Shown here: positions 46,460-55,858 of the stretch, piece by piece
Layout of the letters: each line of letters starts with the position of its first letter
Position numbering within the stretch: the stretch's first letter is position 1
Assembly: GCA_040389445.1 (NCBI GenBank)
Contig: JAZJZX010000014.1
Span: 186,001 to 250,000, forward strand
Origin: UBA5189 sp040389445
GTDB taxonomy: Bacteria > Chloroflexota > Limnocylindria > Limnocylindrales > CSP1-4
DNA length: 64,000 nucleotides
Reading direction: 5' to 3'
Made by a program: the position numbers and the translations under genes
Notes under the pieces: generated by a model
What the model saw: the letters and a program-made list of their open reading frames with translations, nothing else
What the model was told of the DNA's origin: nothing
The model's database searches: none

Positions 46460-47511
46460 GCCGGGCCGATGTAGTGGACGCTGAACACGGTCTGGGCCTC
46501 GGCCGCTGAGGCATGACCGACCGTCGAGTTGGTACCCAGCGTGAGCATGGCCTCGACGTAGTCGTTCGCGGCCAGTACAGCCACGACGCTGCTTTCCATC
46601 GACGGCGCGCCAGACCCGGCTGATGGGGCCACGGTGTAGACGTTGGTTCCCCGGATGAAGGTCGTGCCGTTCTTGCGGAAGCGGAGCAGTTCGGATTGCA
46701 GCCACGTGTTGCCCCAGTACGCGAAGGCTCGGATTGCATACCGCCCGGCGATCGGAACGACGATGCGACTGTTGTTGGTGGCCGTGTCGTGCATGGCCCA
46801 CGGGTCGGTGCCGTCATCAGAGTTGCAGGCCAAGGCCGTCTCGGTCGCAGCCGTGAAGCTCTGCGTGGTCGAGTGGTACGCCGTGATCGCTGGCCTCGTC
46901 ACCCATTGGGCCAGCGTCGAGTTGTAGCGGTACAAGTCGTACAGGTCCGTCCGGTAGAACAGGTCGCCATCCGCCGGGCTGGCCGGAAACGACGTGCCGC
47001 CGAAGCGAAGCAGGAGGTCGGTGCCGGCTCCAGCCTTCAGGGCGAGCGTCTTGGCCGCAGGACGACTCAGTGTGACGTCCGAGGATGAGACTCCTCCGGC
47101 GCCCATTTTGAAGGTGGGGAACCCGGAGTTGTCCTTGCCGAAACTGATGCGCGGGTTGGTGTCGCCGCTGTTCAGGAGCGTGACCGCATCGTAACCCGAG
47201 GCGTGAGCGGTCGGGACGACGATCTCGAGCCATGGCGCGTTGGCTGCTCCTGCATCGTTGCCGTCGAGCATGAGCTTGGGGCCCGCCTCGCGACGGAGCG
47301 CCAAGTCGGGCGCGCCGCTGTTCCCGAACTCGATGCGCGGCCTGCCAGAGGCATCCAGCCCGAGTCGGAGCCGGTCCTGGGCATCGCCGCGCAACCGGAG
47401 CGCCGCCAGCACGCTCGACACGCCCCGCCGTTCGCCGCGCAGGACGAGCGGAACGACCGGCCGGTTGGCCGGGATGCCCTTGGGCAGATCGAAGCGCGGG
47501 ACGGTCGGCAT
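46456..47511 (-). CDS. Tail fibre or receptor-binding protein
   Basis: 351 residues. The N-terminal half is beta-rich with repeats like RLGLDASGRPRIEFGNSGAP; a joint ASPADGDLFYRTDLYDLYRY is typical of phage fibres; the C-terminal 130 (FTAATETALACNSDDGTDPW, IAGRYAIRAFAYW) look like a C1q/TNF-type trimeric receptor-binding head. Last large gene of the tail module. Confidence 0.75.
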   Translation of the reverse strand: MPTVPRFDLPKGIPANRPVVPLVLRGERRGVSSVLAALRLRGDAQDRLRLGLDASGRPRIEFGNSGAPDLALRREAGPKLMLDGNDAGAANAPWLEIVVPTAHASGYDAVTLLNSGDTNPRISFGKDNSGFPTFKMGAGGVSSSDVTLSRPAAKTLALKAGAGTDLLLRFGGTSFPASPADGDLFYRTDLYDLYRYNSTLAQWVTRPAITAYHSTTQSFTAATETALACNSDDGTDPWAMHDTATNNSRIVVPIAGRYAIRAFAYWGNTWLQSELLRFRKNGTTFIRGTNVYTVAPSAGSGAPSMESSVVAVLAANDYVEAMLTLGTNSTVGHASAAEAQTVFSVHYIGPA

Positions 47512-47514
47512 GAG

Positions 47515-47919
47515 CTAGAAGTCGCCACCCTGCGTCAGGATCGTGATCGTCTTGGCCGCCGTCACGGCGACCTCCATCGAGCCCCGGAGCACATCGGATG
47601 GCCCGAGGATGATCGTGCCGTCCTCGAGGATGCCCGGGACCTGGGCCGCGTCGAGCAGGTTGACCGAGGCCGCGGCCGCAGTTCCCGCGCCGATGGCGAT
47701 GGTCTTTGAGCCGAGCAGGAAGTCCGAGCCCGCGCCGCCGCGCTGGACGTACAGGCGAATGATCCGCGCGACGGTGTCGTCGCTGGTGGCGTTCGCGAAC
47801 TGGACCTTGCCGCCGGATGCGCCCGCGGTGTAGAGCGTCTTGACGGTCGTTCCGTCGGCGTTGACGAACGTCTGGCTGGCCGTCTTGACGGTGCCGATGA
47901 AGATGGGTGCTACGGCCAT
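47515..47919 (-). CDS. Phage virion protein
   Basis: 134 residues, beta-rich: IFIGTVKTASQTFVNADGTT, VARIIRLYVQRGGAG, GTIILGPSDVLRGS. Pattern of small tail or decoration proteins carried near fibres. No catalytic motif. Confidence 0.6.
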   Translation of the reverse strand: MAVAPIFIGTVKTASQTFVNADGTTVKTLYTAGASGGKVQFANATSDDTVARIIRLYVQRGGAGSDFLLGSKTIAIGAGTAAAASVNLLDAAQVPGILEDGTIILGPSDVLRGSMEVAVTAAKTITILTQGGDF

Positions 47920-47928
47920 GGTGCTCTC

Positions 47929-48153
47929 CTACTGCGCGATCTGGACGAGGTAGAGGTAATCGACGGTCAAGCTGACGACCTGGGCGCCGACGAGCCACGA
48001 CGAGGGAGGCTCGCCCTCACCCGGGATTCCCTGCGGGAGGTCTGCCCCGGTATTCACCCGTGCGAGCGCACGCGCCGCCGCCGACTCGGCGATTACCTCC
48101 GTGCTGCCGCCGAGCCGATCGCTGTGCTCCGGGTCGGTGGCCGAGATTTTCAC
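47929..48153 (-). CDS. Small tail-module protein
   Basis: 74 residues from a GTG overlapping the upstream stop. No family recognised; ends SWLVGAQVVSLTVDYLYLVQ. Placed between the hub and fibre genes. Confidence 0.5.
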   Translation of the reverse strand: MKISATDPEHSDRLGGSTEVIAESAAARALARVNTGADLPQGIPGEGEPPSSWLVGAQVVSLTVDYLYLVQIAQ

Positions 48154-49850
48154 GGGAAGGCGACGGCCACGCCGCCCCATTCGTACGATCCACCGCTGAT
48201 CGCCACCGCCGGCCTGGTCGTGGCATGCATCGCGAGGGTGCCAGGGTGGGCGCCGGTCGTCAGGTCGTTCGTCTGGTCATCCTGCGTCCAGCCCGAGCCG
48301 ACCGTCTGGTCGAGGGCGCCGGCGTCCCAGAGGAACCCGCCGATCTGGAGCACGGAGCCGCCGCTGAACGATCCGAGACTCTTGGATGAGCTCGCGCCCT
48401 GGGACGAGAGGGACAGCGTCTGGACCCCCGCAGTGGATGCACCCGACAACTCGTAGAGCGTGTACTGCAGCTTGTTGGCACCGACCACGAGCGTCTGTTC
48501 GTCGCCAACTGCGACCGCGTACATGACCTTCATCCGGTCTGGACCGAACGCGTCGCCAGCGCGGATGTCGGCCAGGCCCCAGACCGTGAAGTTCACGGCG
48601 CGTCCGATCAGCGACCCTACATTCGCTGTCTCGGGCAGGCCTCCTGAGCTGTTCAGGTTCCGTTTTCGCGCGACCACGACCAGGAGGTTCCCAGCCGCGA
48701 CCGGGCTTCCGAGGGTAAGGGTCAACTGCCCTGCGTCTCCTACTCGCGCGCTGACAGACTGCACGATGAGTGCCGCCGCCGGGCTCAACTCGAGATCGAC
48801 GTCGTACACGTCCTGGCTCAGGTTTTCGGGCCGACTGGACGCCTTGGACACGACGCGGGCGGCACGGAAGGACGTCCACCCCGGGAGGTGGGAAAGCCGA
48901 GCACGGATCCGCTGCCCCTGGCGGACGTCGTTGAGCTTCGCAGCGGGCAGCCGGATCCGAACCGTGGGGATCCGCTCGTCCTGCTCGTCGTGCTGATCGA
49001 GGAGTCGCGATGCAAGGGCCAGCGCCGCAGACCGGGTCTTGACGGCCGCGCTTGGCGTGTCCTGGTCGACGGCAGCGAACGCCGCCTCGGTCGCGGCCCG
49101 GCTCACGTACTGCGAACCGCCGGAGTAGCTGACATGCACCCCCGAACCGATGCGAGACGGGCTGCGCTCGAGCTCCACGGCCATGTCCGCCGGCCATGTC
49201 GTCGCGAGGTCGATGTCGGTCGACACGTTGCTGATTCGGAGCGTGGAGACGTCAAGCGGGCTGACATCGGGATCGTAGAACGCGAGCTCGACGTCGGTGC
49301 TGGCCTCGCGATAGCGCACGTAGTGGTTGTATCCCGATACGAGGGACAGGTCGCGCAGGACGTCAGCTCCACGGCGGCCGTGGTAGTTGGCCGGATCCAT
49401 CTGCACGGTGCTGGACTCGATGAGCCCGTGATCGAAGATGAGGCCACTGAAACCCGGCTGCGTGAGGAGCCAGGCGAGACGCGCCGAGACAGTCTCAGCA
49501 GGCCGGTTCGCCGCGTCGCTGATCAGCAGGCGTCGCGCGAGGAGGCCGTTGTCCTCATGGAGCGTGAGGGTCCAGCGCCGCGCCGTGCCGTGGACGAGGT
49601 CGTCGTCGCCGCGCCCGATGACCTGGTTGCCGACGTAGCCGCGCCAAACGGTTCGCGACCCGACCGGGCAGGCATCCTCATCCATCCGCCAGGTCTTGTA
49701 CCCGACGAAATCGAGGGTACCCGCGGGATCGTCGATCTCGACGGTGATGGTCGCGGCCTCACCGATCTCGGCCTTGGCCACGATGCCCTTCTCAGAGACC
49801 ACACGTACCTTGTTCGACTGCAGCGTCCCGTCGTAGTAGTGCTTCAGCAT
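48150..49850 (-). CDS. Minor tail / baseplate hub protein
   Basis: 566 residues from ATG 49850, 4 bases after the tape-measure stop. The N-terminal 350 residues have the beta-rich layout of siphovirus hub proteins (VVSEKGIVAKAEIGEAATIT, ANYHGRRGADVLRDLSLVSG). The C-terminal 190 residues are an added beta domain (SARVGDAGQLTLTLGSPVAA, AISGGSYEWGGVAVAFP), probably carbohydrate or receptor contacting. Position after the tape measure supports the call. Confidence 0.75.
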   Translation of the reverse strand: MLKHYYDGTLQSNKVRVVSEKGIVAKAEIGEAATITVEIDDPAGTLDFVGYKTWRMDEDACPVGSRTVWRGYVGNQVIGRGDDDLVHGTARRWTLTLHEDNGLLARRLLISDAANRPAETVSARLAWLLTQPGFSGLIFDHGLIESSTVQMDPANYHGRRGADVLRDLSLVSGYNHYVRYREASTDVELAFYDPDVSPLDVSTLRISNVSTDIDLATTWPADMAVELERSPSRIGSGVHVSYSGGSQYVSRAATEAAFAAVDQDTPSAAVKTRSAALALASRLLDQHDEQDERIPTVRIRLPAAKLNDVRQGQRIRARLSHLPGWTSFRAARVVSKASSRPENLSQDVYDVDLELSPAAALIVQSVSARVGDAGQLTLTLGSPVAAGNLLVVVARKRNLNSSGGLPETANVGSLIGRAVNFTVWGLADIRAGDAFGPDRMKVMYAVAVGDEQTLVVGANKLQYTLYELSGASTAGVQTLSLSSQGASSSKSLGSFSGGSVLQIGGFLWDAGALDQTVGSGWTQDDQTNDLTTGAHPGTLAMHATTRPAVAISGGSYEWGGVAVAFP

Positions 49851-49854
49851 CTGG

Positions 49855-51933
49855 TCACCATGCAGCCAGGCGGCCACGATTGGCCGTGCGCTGATAGCTG
49901 GTGCGGGCCTGCTCAACCGAGCGTGCCGTGATGTCGACGTTGACCGTCACCTCGGGAGCCGGGATGACGATGTCGCGGATGGCAAACGCGGCCTGCTGCG
50001 CCTGGTACTGGGCAGCGGCGCCCAGCGCCGACACGACGGCGAGACGGTTCTTCTCCACCGAGTCCCAGACCCGATCGATGGCCCTCCGTTGATCGTTGGC
50101 GACCTGTCGCTCGTCGGGGGACAGACCACCACTCGTCGGAGCGTTCGCCCTGGCAACCTCCGCGCGGAGCTCGACGAGACGTGCCTCGATCGCCGCCAGC
50201 TGGCGGGCTGCATCTCGGTCGCCACCCGCGGCTCGATCTCGGAGTGGGGAGAGGTTTCGTTCGAGGTAGTCGATCTGTTCCGCTGCGACGTTCGTCCCCC
50301 GGAAGGTTCTGGTCTTGCCGGTCTTCGGGTCGAGTTGCTGGTGTCGAGGGTCGGTGACACCGGACGCGATCACGCCGGCGGTGACAACCGCTGCGGCGAC
50401 TGCGAGCGGCACGAACAGGGCGGGGACACCGCCAGTCGCGCCCGGGATGCCTGGCTTACCCCCGGGGACACCTCCTCCGTTGACAACCCCGGCGTTCACG
50501 TTGACGACCCCGGCGTTGATGCCCAGCACGCCCTTGATGAGGCCCTTGCCGAGCTCGGCGAGCACTGATCCGACCGCGCCGCCCGTGAACTTGTTCGCGA
50601 CGAACCCGCCGGCGAGGAACTGCTGTACCCAGGGCGGAGCCGAAGCAAATGCCTCGACGAGGTCGGCGGCGAACCCGGCGCCCGCCCCGAGAGCTCCCCC
50701 GATCGCATCCCAGTCCAGCGACCGGGCCCAGGTGACTGCTTCACGGATGTTTCCCGCCAGATCCTCCGCGAACTGCTTGATCTCGGGCTGGTGGCCCTGC
50801 AGCCAGTCGACGCCCTCATTCGCCAACTCATTGACCACAGGAAGCAGCTCAGTCCCGATCGTCGCGGCTGCGTCGCGGACATTGTTCTCGAGGATCTTCA
50901 TCTGCGAGGCTGACGTCGCAAACCGCTTCTCCGACTCTTCCCCCATCGCTCCGGCTGCGTGCTCGACGTCGACTAGGGAGCCCGCCAGGTTGTCGGTGTT
51001 GCCGAGCAGCTTGAGGAGCGCGCGGGTGACCCGGATATCGGTGAACCCGAGCTTCTCGAGCGTGGCGAGCTGCTCGGCCTTGGAGACCTTCCCGAGCGAT
51101 GTGATGAAGGTGGCGAGCGTGCCCGTCGCGTCCTTCCCGAACGCACGCTTGAACTGCGCCGCGGTCATCCCGGTGGTCTTCGCCATCAGTCTGAGTTCCG
51201 ATCCGCCCTTCTGGACGCTCTTGAACGATTCAAGCCAGAACCGCTGGATCGACGACCCGCCGGCCTCCGCTTCCTCACGGGTGTTGGCCACCGCCGATGC
51301 CCAGCCGAGGACCTGTTCCTTGCTCGCGTCCATGACGTTCGCGGCGCCGGAGATGCTCTCCGCCATGCTGAGGATCTCGCTCTCTGTCGAGGCGCCATTG
51401 TTGCCGAGGTAGACGAGCTCATCGCCCAGTTCGCGGAAGTCGTTCCCGGTCAGCTTGAGGGTGGTCTTCAGGCCACCGAGCGAGGTGGCCGCGGCCTCGG
51501 ATGTCAGATCGGTCGTTACGGCGAGCCGCGCGACTGTGTCGGTGAAGCTCAGGATGTCGCCCTTGGCGATGCCCAGCGCACCGCCGGCCTCTGCAATGGC
51601 CGCCAGCTCCTCGTACGCGAGGGGCGCCTCGGTCGACATCTTCCGCAGACCGCCGACGATGTCCGTGATGTCGCCGTCGATCGTCTTTGCCACGCCCGCG
51701 GTAGCCGACTCGAAACTCTGGGCTGCCTGGATCGCGTACCCGATGGCTCCGACGGCCGCGGCTCCGCCGATCACGACCGCTCGCTCGATGTTCCGCGCGA
51801 CGTTGGCTCCACCCTTGGCCGCGATGCTCCCGAGCTTGTTCAGCTCCTTGTTCACCCCGCGGAGCGTCTTTGTCGCGCTAACGTCCTTGCCCGTGACGAT
51901 CAGGGCGAGTTCCTTCTGGATCTTGCTCGCCAT
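49855..51933 (-). CDS. Tail tape measure protein
   Basis: 692 residues. The N-terminal TP901-type domain is clear (VTGKDVSATKTLRGVNKELN, LRKMSTEAPLAYEELAAIAE, TSEAAATSLGGLKTTLKLTG). Two hydrophobic stretches occur near 420-470 and 500-530, a Gly-rich hinge lies between, and coiled helices end the protein. It sets tail length; at about 1.5 angstrom per residue the tail would be about 100 nm. Its start overlaps the upstream chaperone stop. Confidence 0.93.
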   Translation of the reverse strand: MASKIQKELALIVTGKDVSATKTLRGVNKELNKLGSIAAKGGANVARNIERAVVIGGAAAVGAIGYAIQAAQSFESATAGVAKTIDGDITDIVGGLRKMSTEAPLAYEELAAIAEAGGALGIAKGDILSFTDTVARLAVTTDLTSEAAATSLGGLKTTLKLTGNDFRELGDELVYLGNNGASTESEILSMAESISGAANVMDASKEQVLGWASAVANTREEAEAGGSSIQRFWLESFKSVQKGGSELRLMAKTTGMTAAQFKRAFGKDATGTLATFITSLGKVSKAEQLATLEKLGFTDIRVTRALLKLLGNTDNLAGSLVDVEHAAGAMGEESEKRFATSASQMKILENNVRDAAATIGTELLPVVNELANEGVDWLQGHQPEIKQFAEDLAGNIREAVTWARSLDWDAIGGALGAGAGFAADLVEAFASAPPWVQQFLAGGFVANKFTGGAVGSVLAELGKGLIKGVLGINAGVVNVNAGVVNGGGVPGGKPGIPGATGGVPALFVPLAVAAAVVTAGVIASGVTDPRHQQLDPKTGKTRTFRGTNVAAEQIDYLERNLSPLRDRAAGGDRDAARQLAAIEARLVELRAEVARANAPTSGGLSPDERQVANDQRRAIDRVWDSVEKNRLAVVSALGAAAQYQAQQAAFAIRDIVIPAPEVTVNVDITARSVEQARTSYQRTANRGRLAAW

Positions 51934-52313
51934 CAGTCGGTCGCCTCATCCGGCTCGTCGAGCTCGAGCACGCGGCGCAGATCAGACTGGTGCCGCTGCG
52001 CCTCCGCCAGCTCCCGGATCGCCTCCATCCGGTCAAGGGCGTCCTGCGCCTTGTTGGGTGTGCGGCCAATGCGCTTGATCCGCTCGATGTCGCCGGCGAT
52101 GTCGCGACGGATCTCAGGCGCGCGGGCGCGGGCATAGACGAGCATACGTGCCGCCTCGACGTCAGACGCCGGGGCAACCGCAAGGCGATCCCGGTCCCAG
52201 CCCGGCAACTCGGCCATGATCACGTGCTCGTAGAGCTCTCGGGCGCCTGGATCGTCGGGGTGGGGGAAGCGCTCTCCGACGGCCCATCGGGCGAGGGAGC
52301 GCCTGGTGCGTTT
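51933..52313 (-). CDS. Tail assembly chaperone, -1 frame extension (T part of G-T)
   Basis: The frame is open from the slippery heptamer at 52316 to the stop at 51933 and reads KRTRRSLARWAVGERFPHPD, then GARELYEHVIMAELPGWDRD. The part upstream of the first start codon (GTG 52223) looks like real protein although no start lies there, so it is best made by -1 frameshifting from the preceding gene. The fusion would be about 236 residues. A separate 96-residue product from GTG 52223 is the alternative. Confidence 0.75.
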   Translation of the reverse strand, partial: KRTRRSLARWAVGERFPHPDDPGARELYEHVIMAELPGWDRDRLAVAPASDVEAARMLVYARARAPEIRRDIAGDIERIKRIGRTPNKAQDALDRMEAIRELAEAQRHQSDLRRVLELDEPDEATD

Positions 52314-52642
52314 GGGAGTGGATCCTCGGCGAACGCCTCATCGAGATGGACGATCAGCGCGTCGATTGTCCACTCGTCCAGCATCGATACCTGCCCCGCG
52401 TCGATCGGTCGTGGTTTGCCATCCGGCAGGACGAGAGTCCAGCGCTTCACGCCGATGAGGACAGCCATCGCCTTGAATGCCTCTGGTCCACCGAGCCGGC
52501 CAGCCTGGCGGATCTTGCCCAGCTCGCCGTAGCCGAAGCGTCCGACGACATCGGCGGAATCGGCGGAATGGGGCGTGCCTGGGCACCGGCACGCCCCGAG
52601 GTCCACCGGCCGGGTTGCGTCCGGGTCGGCGTAGTTGCTCAC
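52220..52642 (-). CDS. Tail assembly chaperone (G part)
   Basis: 140 residues from a GTG overlapping the major tail protein stop. ACRCPGTPHSADSADVVGRF, then GPEAFKAMAVLIGVKRWTLV and MLDEWTIDALIVHLDEAF are typical of siphovirus tail chaperones, and it sits exactly between the major tail protein and the tape measure. After residue 110 the in-frame tail is Pro/Ser/Thr-rich, as expected for the unshifted product. Confidence 0.8.
   Translation of the reverse strand: MSNYADPDATRPVDLGACRCPGTPHSADSADVVGRFGYGELGKIRQAGRLGGPEAFKAMAVLIGVKRWTLVLPDGKPRPIDAGQVSMLDEWTIDALIVHLDEAFAEDPLPNAPGAPSPDGPSESASPTPTIQAPESSTST
52310..52316 (-). promoter_or_regulatory. -1 ribosomal frameshift heptamer CCCAAAC
   Basis: Read on the minus strand in the chaperone frame the codons are CTC CCA AAC, so C-CCA-AAC is a canonical X-XXY-YYZ slippery site. 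Slipping by -1 gives CCC AAA and enters the open frame that ends at 51933. Confidence 0.8.
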
Positions 52643-53664
52643 GTCAGCGGGCCCGCCACGCTGTTGATGACGACGGCCTGGAGTGTCGAGGACAGGGTCG
52701 CGTCCTTGACGACGTCGGCGGCCACGAGATACACGGACTCTCCGTCCCGCTCGCCGCGCCGGACCGACGTGAACCGGACTCGGTGATCGATCCGGAACTC
52801 CTTCGTGCCCGAGCCGACGGCCTTGACCCGCCAGCGTCGCTCGCCGGCTGGAGCGCCGGCAGTCATGAAGATGTCGTGAATGTTGGTCTTGGCAGTCGCG
52901 CCGACCTTGACCATCGCCTCGACAGTGATGTCCGGCTTGGTGATGCCATAGCCGGTCGGCAGGTCGGACGTGCCGCCATAGACGCGGTACGGCCGCCCGC
53001 CGCTGATCTTGAGCTTGTACATGAGCAGCGAGGACGTGAGCTCGGCGAGCGACCCGAATGCCGTCGCGGTCGTCCCCTCGAGGAGCGTTGTCAGGTGCCC
53101 CTGGATGGTCTCCATGCCAGCTGGCGCGGTCAGGGCCGCCGTGAGCGCGTTCTGGCCGCGGTCGATCGCGACCAGGGTGGCCGTGGCCTTCCACGGATGC
53201 TCGCCCGGCGCCGCCAGCGCGTCGTATCCGAGCTCGAGATCGGTGATGAGGCACGTCGAGAGCCGGTACTCGTCGTTCGCGGTCTCCGAGCCGAGCTCGG
53301 CGGTGTAGACCTTGCACGTGTCGGACGCGTCGTCCATCGTGTAGGTCCAGGTGTACGGCCCGACACCGGACGGCGTGATTCCTCCGGCGAGACGCATCTC
53401 GAGGAGCCGCATGACATCCTCGAAGCGCATGACCGCCGTGAGCGGAACGCCGGCGCTCCGGATGCCGTAAGCACCCCGTCCGGCCTGGTTCCGGGCGAGC
53501 CCGCCGTAGTCCTCGTCAGGGCTGTTGTAGCCGCGGTCGAGGTCGGGATCGATGAGCCCGGCGTCGATCGGGAAGATGCTCGTCGCCGCGACGGCTGCGC
53601 CGGGAGCCGACGGGGTGCCCGTCTGCGGACCGAATTGGAGCTTGTCGAAAACGATCTCGGACAA
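52639..53664 (-). CDS. Major tail protein
   Basis: 341 residues from a TTG at 53664, 9 bases after GGAGGG. Beta-rich: FGPQTGTPSAPGAAVAATSI, PIDAGLIDPDLDRGYNSPDE, GPYTWTYTMDDASDTCKVYT, LSSTLQAVVINSVA. The site before the chaperones and tape measure, and the size, fit the tail-tube subunit. The ORF extends upstream but that part overlaps the preceding gene in another frame. Confidence 0.8.
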   Translation of the reverse strand: MSEIVFDKLQFGPQTGTPSAPGAAVAATSIFPIDAGLIDPDLDRGYNSPDEDYGGLARNQAGRGAYGIRSAGVPLTAVMRFEDVMRLLEMRLAGGITPSGVGPYTWTYTMDDASDTCKVYTAELGSETANDEYRLSTCLITDLELGYDALAAPGEHPWKATATLVAIDRGQNALTAALTAPAGMETIQGHLTTLLEGTTATAFGSLAELTSSLLMYKLKISGGRPYRVYGGTSDLPTGYGITKPDITVEAMVKVGATAKTNIHDIFMTAGAPAGERRWRVKAVGSGTKEFRIDHRVRFTSVRRGERDGESVYLVAADVVKDATLSSTLQAVVINSVAGPLT

Positions 53665-53668
53665 CGGA

Positions 53669-54004
53669 TCAGCCCTCCACCGGCTCGAGCGCCGGAACAT
53701 CTTCGGTTGGTGCCGGCTCGGGCGCCGGAACCACATCGGTCGTGTAGAGCGCGCGCTCGACCAGCAGCGCGACAAGCGCCCGGCAGGCACCCTGATCAGG
53801 ATCGGCCGGATCGGGCAAGGCGCCCGGATCGCTCCCGTCGTAGTCGTTGAGCGCCCTTGCGTAGACGAGCCGCGCGATGTCGGCCTCGGTAAGGTCGCGG
53901 GCCGGGATCCCGACGAGTGAAGGCACCCCTTCGTCTGATCCCAGGTAGTGCAGGACGACGCGATCGGATCGCGGGTCGAACGTCGCTGCGGATGGCTTCG
54001 GCAT
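53669..54004 (-). CDS. Hypothetical head-tail or tail protein
   Basis: 111 residues from ATG 54004 behind GAGGAG. VVLHYLGSDEGVPSLVGIPA and DLTEADIARLVYARALNDYD lead to a Pro-rich acidic end. No family recognised; small proteins in this place are often tail-module partners. Confidence 0.55.
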   Translation of the reverse strand: MPKPSAATFDPRSDRVVLHYLGSDEGVPSLVGIPARDLTEADIARLVYARALNDYDGSDPGALPDPADPDQGACRALVALLVERALYTTDVVPAPEPAPTEDVPALEPVEG

Positions 54005-54018
54005 CGGTGATGCTCCTC

Positions 54019-54507
54019 TCATGACGGGCTGTAGGTGGTGGCTCGTCGAACGACAGCCTCAATCTCGAAGGGCAGGACGAGATACCAGCGGTTGGACCCC
54101 GTTGGCCACTCGGAGCCGTCGATCGCTCCGAACGACGTCACAAGGACCGACTGCAGCTCGGCGCTGACAGCGAACGCCTTGGCACGCGCTGGGAACGCGT
54201 TGAGGACCCGCCCGATATCAGCGACGAGCTCGCTGTAGGTCTCGTCGATCGGCATCCGCGACCGCCAGATGGCGCCGTGGACCGTGTGCTTCTGGGTCTC
54301 CCACGAGCCCGGCGTGACGGGGGCGCCGCCATAGCCGAATACCAGCGCCGGGACTTCGTCCAACCCCTCGGTGGCGGGGCGGAGTAGGCTCGACGCGGCA
54401 GCGCCGGCGGTCGCTGGCTTGACCCCGTGCACCACCTTGATGCCGGCGACCTCCGCTCCGACCCGCATGATCGCCTGGAACCAGAGCAGGCTGTCGGTGT
54501 CGGTCAT
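54019..54507 (-). CDS. Tail terminator/completion-like protein
   Basis: 162 residues: VPALVFGYGGAPVTPGSWET, GAIWRSRMPIDETYSELVAD and WYLVLPFEIEAVVRRATTYS suggest the alpha/beta fold of siphovirus tail terminators. Order (connector, gp10-like, this, tail tube) supports it. Confidence 0.6.
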   Translation of the reverse strand: MTDTDSLLWFQAIMRVGAEVAGIKVVHGVKPATAGAAASSLLRPATEGLDEVPALVFGYGGAPVTPGSWETQKHTVHGAIWRSRMPIDETYSELVADIGRVLNAFPARAKAFAVSAELQSVLVTSFGAIDGSEWPTGSNRWYLVLPFEIEAVVRRATTYSPS

Positions 54508-54983
54508 CAGCGGAGCCCTTCGGTGAGCTTGTCCATAGCGGCGCTGGAAGCCTTGTCCTGGTCGGCGGCGAACTCGGGCGCGATGAGCGGAATCGCCTTG
54601 ACGCCTGGATGACTCACGGGGCCGCGCGCCATGAAGAACCCGCCGGCGTGCGCGGGGCCAGCCTCTCGACGCGTGGCGAAGTTGCTCAGGAGCTGACCCG
54701 GAGCACCAATTGCGTGGATCCCGGCGCCGCCCTCGAAGATGTTGAGGAGCGGCGAAACCGGCCCGGTCGAGGTCGAGCCGTTGCGATGGTTCTTGGTGGC
54801 CAGCTTCCGGTACGCCTTCGGGTACTGCGATCCGGTGACCCGCTGTCGGAGCCCCTGCCGGAACACCTTGGCGCCGGCGCGGGTCGCACGACGCGTCCGG
54901 TTCTGGAGCTCACGGCCAGACAGGGAGTCGATCACCTTCGCGATCTCCCGGTCGCCGCGGAGGCTGACGTCGACGCGGCTCAC
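54507..54983 (-). CDS. HK97 gp10-like neck protein
   Basis: 158 residues from a GTG overlapping the connector stop. SLRGDREIAKVIDSLSGREL, NRTRRATRAGAKVFRQGLRQ and PLIAPEFAADQDKASSAAMD match the gp10-like family that joins head and tail. Confidence 0.75.
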   Translation of the reverse strand: MSRVDVSLRGDREIAKVIDSLSGRELQNRTRRATRAGAKVFRQGLRQRVTGSQYPKAYRKLATKNHRNGSTSTGPVSPLLNIFEGGAGIHAIGAPGQLLSNFATRREAGPAHAGGFFMARGPVSHPGVKAIPLIAPEFAADQDKASSAAMDKLTEGLR

Positions 54984-55858
54984 GACCAGCACTCCAGGAA
55001 GCGCTCCGACTGGCTCTTGCGGAGCCGGTACACGGCATCGGGCATGAGCTGCGGACCGACGGGCGATCCGAGGTCTGGCGGCCCCGACTGGCCCCCCTGG
55101 AATGACGAGCCGGCGGCGAGCGACTGACGCGCCCACTCAATGTTCGCATCGACGGCATCGATCGGGGGCGTTGCCCAGCCGAAGACCCCAGTGACCTCGA
55201 CGCCGCGATAGGTGCGCGGCCAGGTCCGGTAGCTGCCAGTCCCGTTGAGGATCAGGTGGAAAAAGGGCTCGCCTGATAGCGGCTGCGGCGGGTCGAGGTC
55301 GTAGTCCGTCGTCCCGAGCGTGGTCCAGGACGACGTCGGGCTGAGCTTGATCCGGACCTGCGTGACCGAGAGAAGGCCCTCGTGGACGTGCAGGCGGGCG
55401 GTGTTCTCGCCTCGGTAGTAGCGGACCTCGGTGCCCGATGCCGGATGTCGCAGGAAGTCGACCCCGCCGAGCTCGCGATCGAGCCGACGCTTCGCGGCCC
55501 GCAGCGCCGCGGACATCCGGGCGAGCGTCCGGCTTTCGGTCGGGACATGCGGGACGGCGAGCAGGAGGTCGTCCATCGTCGCGTACGTGTCCGGGGCGCC
55601 GGGCGAAAGGACGGCGCTGTAGTCGGACAGCTGCGTGGCTGCGGCGTTGCTGTAGCGCGTCCGGTAGAAGTGGGCCGTCGTCCCGGTCGCGTCGTAGATC
55701 TCGTACTGATAAGTCGCGGCGACGATCCCGACTGTGCCCTGTTCGACAAACGGACCCGCGGCCACCGTCCCGCGCTCCCAGCGGAGGAGGGCGCCTGCGG
55801 CATAGTCACGAAGGATGTCGTCGGGAGCCGCGACGTCGACGATCAGCTTGACGCCCAT
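54980..55858 (-). CDS. Head-tail connector protein
   Basis: 292 residues. An N-terminal beta domain (GTVGIVAATYQYEIYDATGT) is followed by MDDLLLAVPHVPTESRTLAR, then AALRAAKRRLDRELGGVDFL, the helical part of gp6-like connectors; the end forms a beta sandwich with FFHLILNGTGSYRTWPRTYR. Confidence 0.7.
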   Translation of the reverse strand: MGVKLIVDVAAPDDILRDYAAGALLRWERGTVAAGPFVEQGTVGIVAATYQYEIYDATGTTAHFYRTRYSNAAATQLSDYSAVLSPGAPDTYATMDDLLLAVPHVPTESRTLARMSAALRAAKRRLDRELGGVDFLRHPASGTEVRYYRGENTARLHVHEGLLSVTQVRIKLSPTSSWTTLGTTDYDLDPPQPLSGEPFFHLILNGTGSYRTWPRTYRGVEVTGVFGWATPPIDAVDANIEWARQSLAAGSSFQGGQSGPPDLGSPVGPQLMPDAVYRLRKSQSERFLECWS

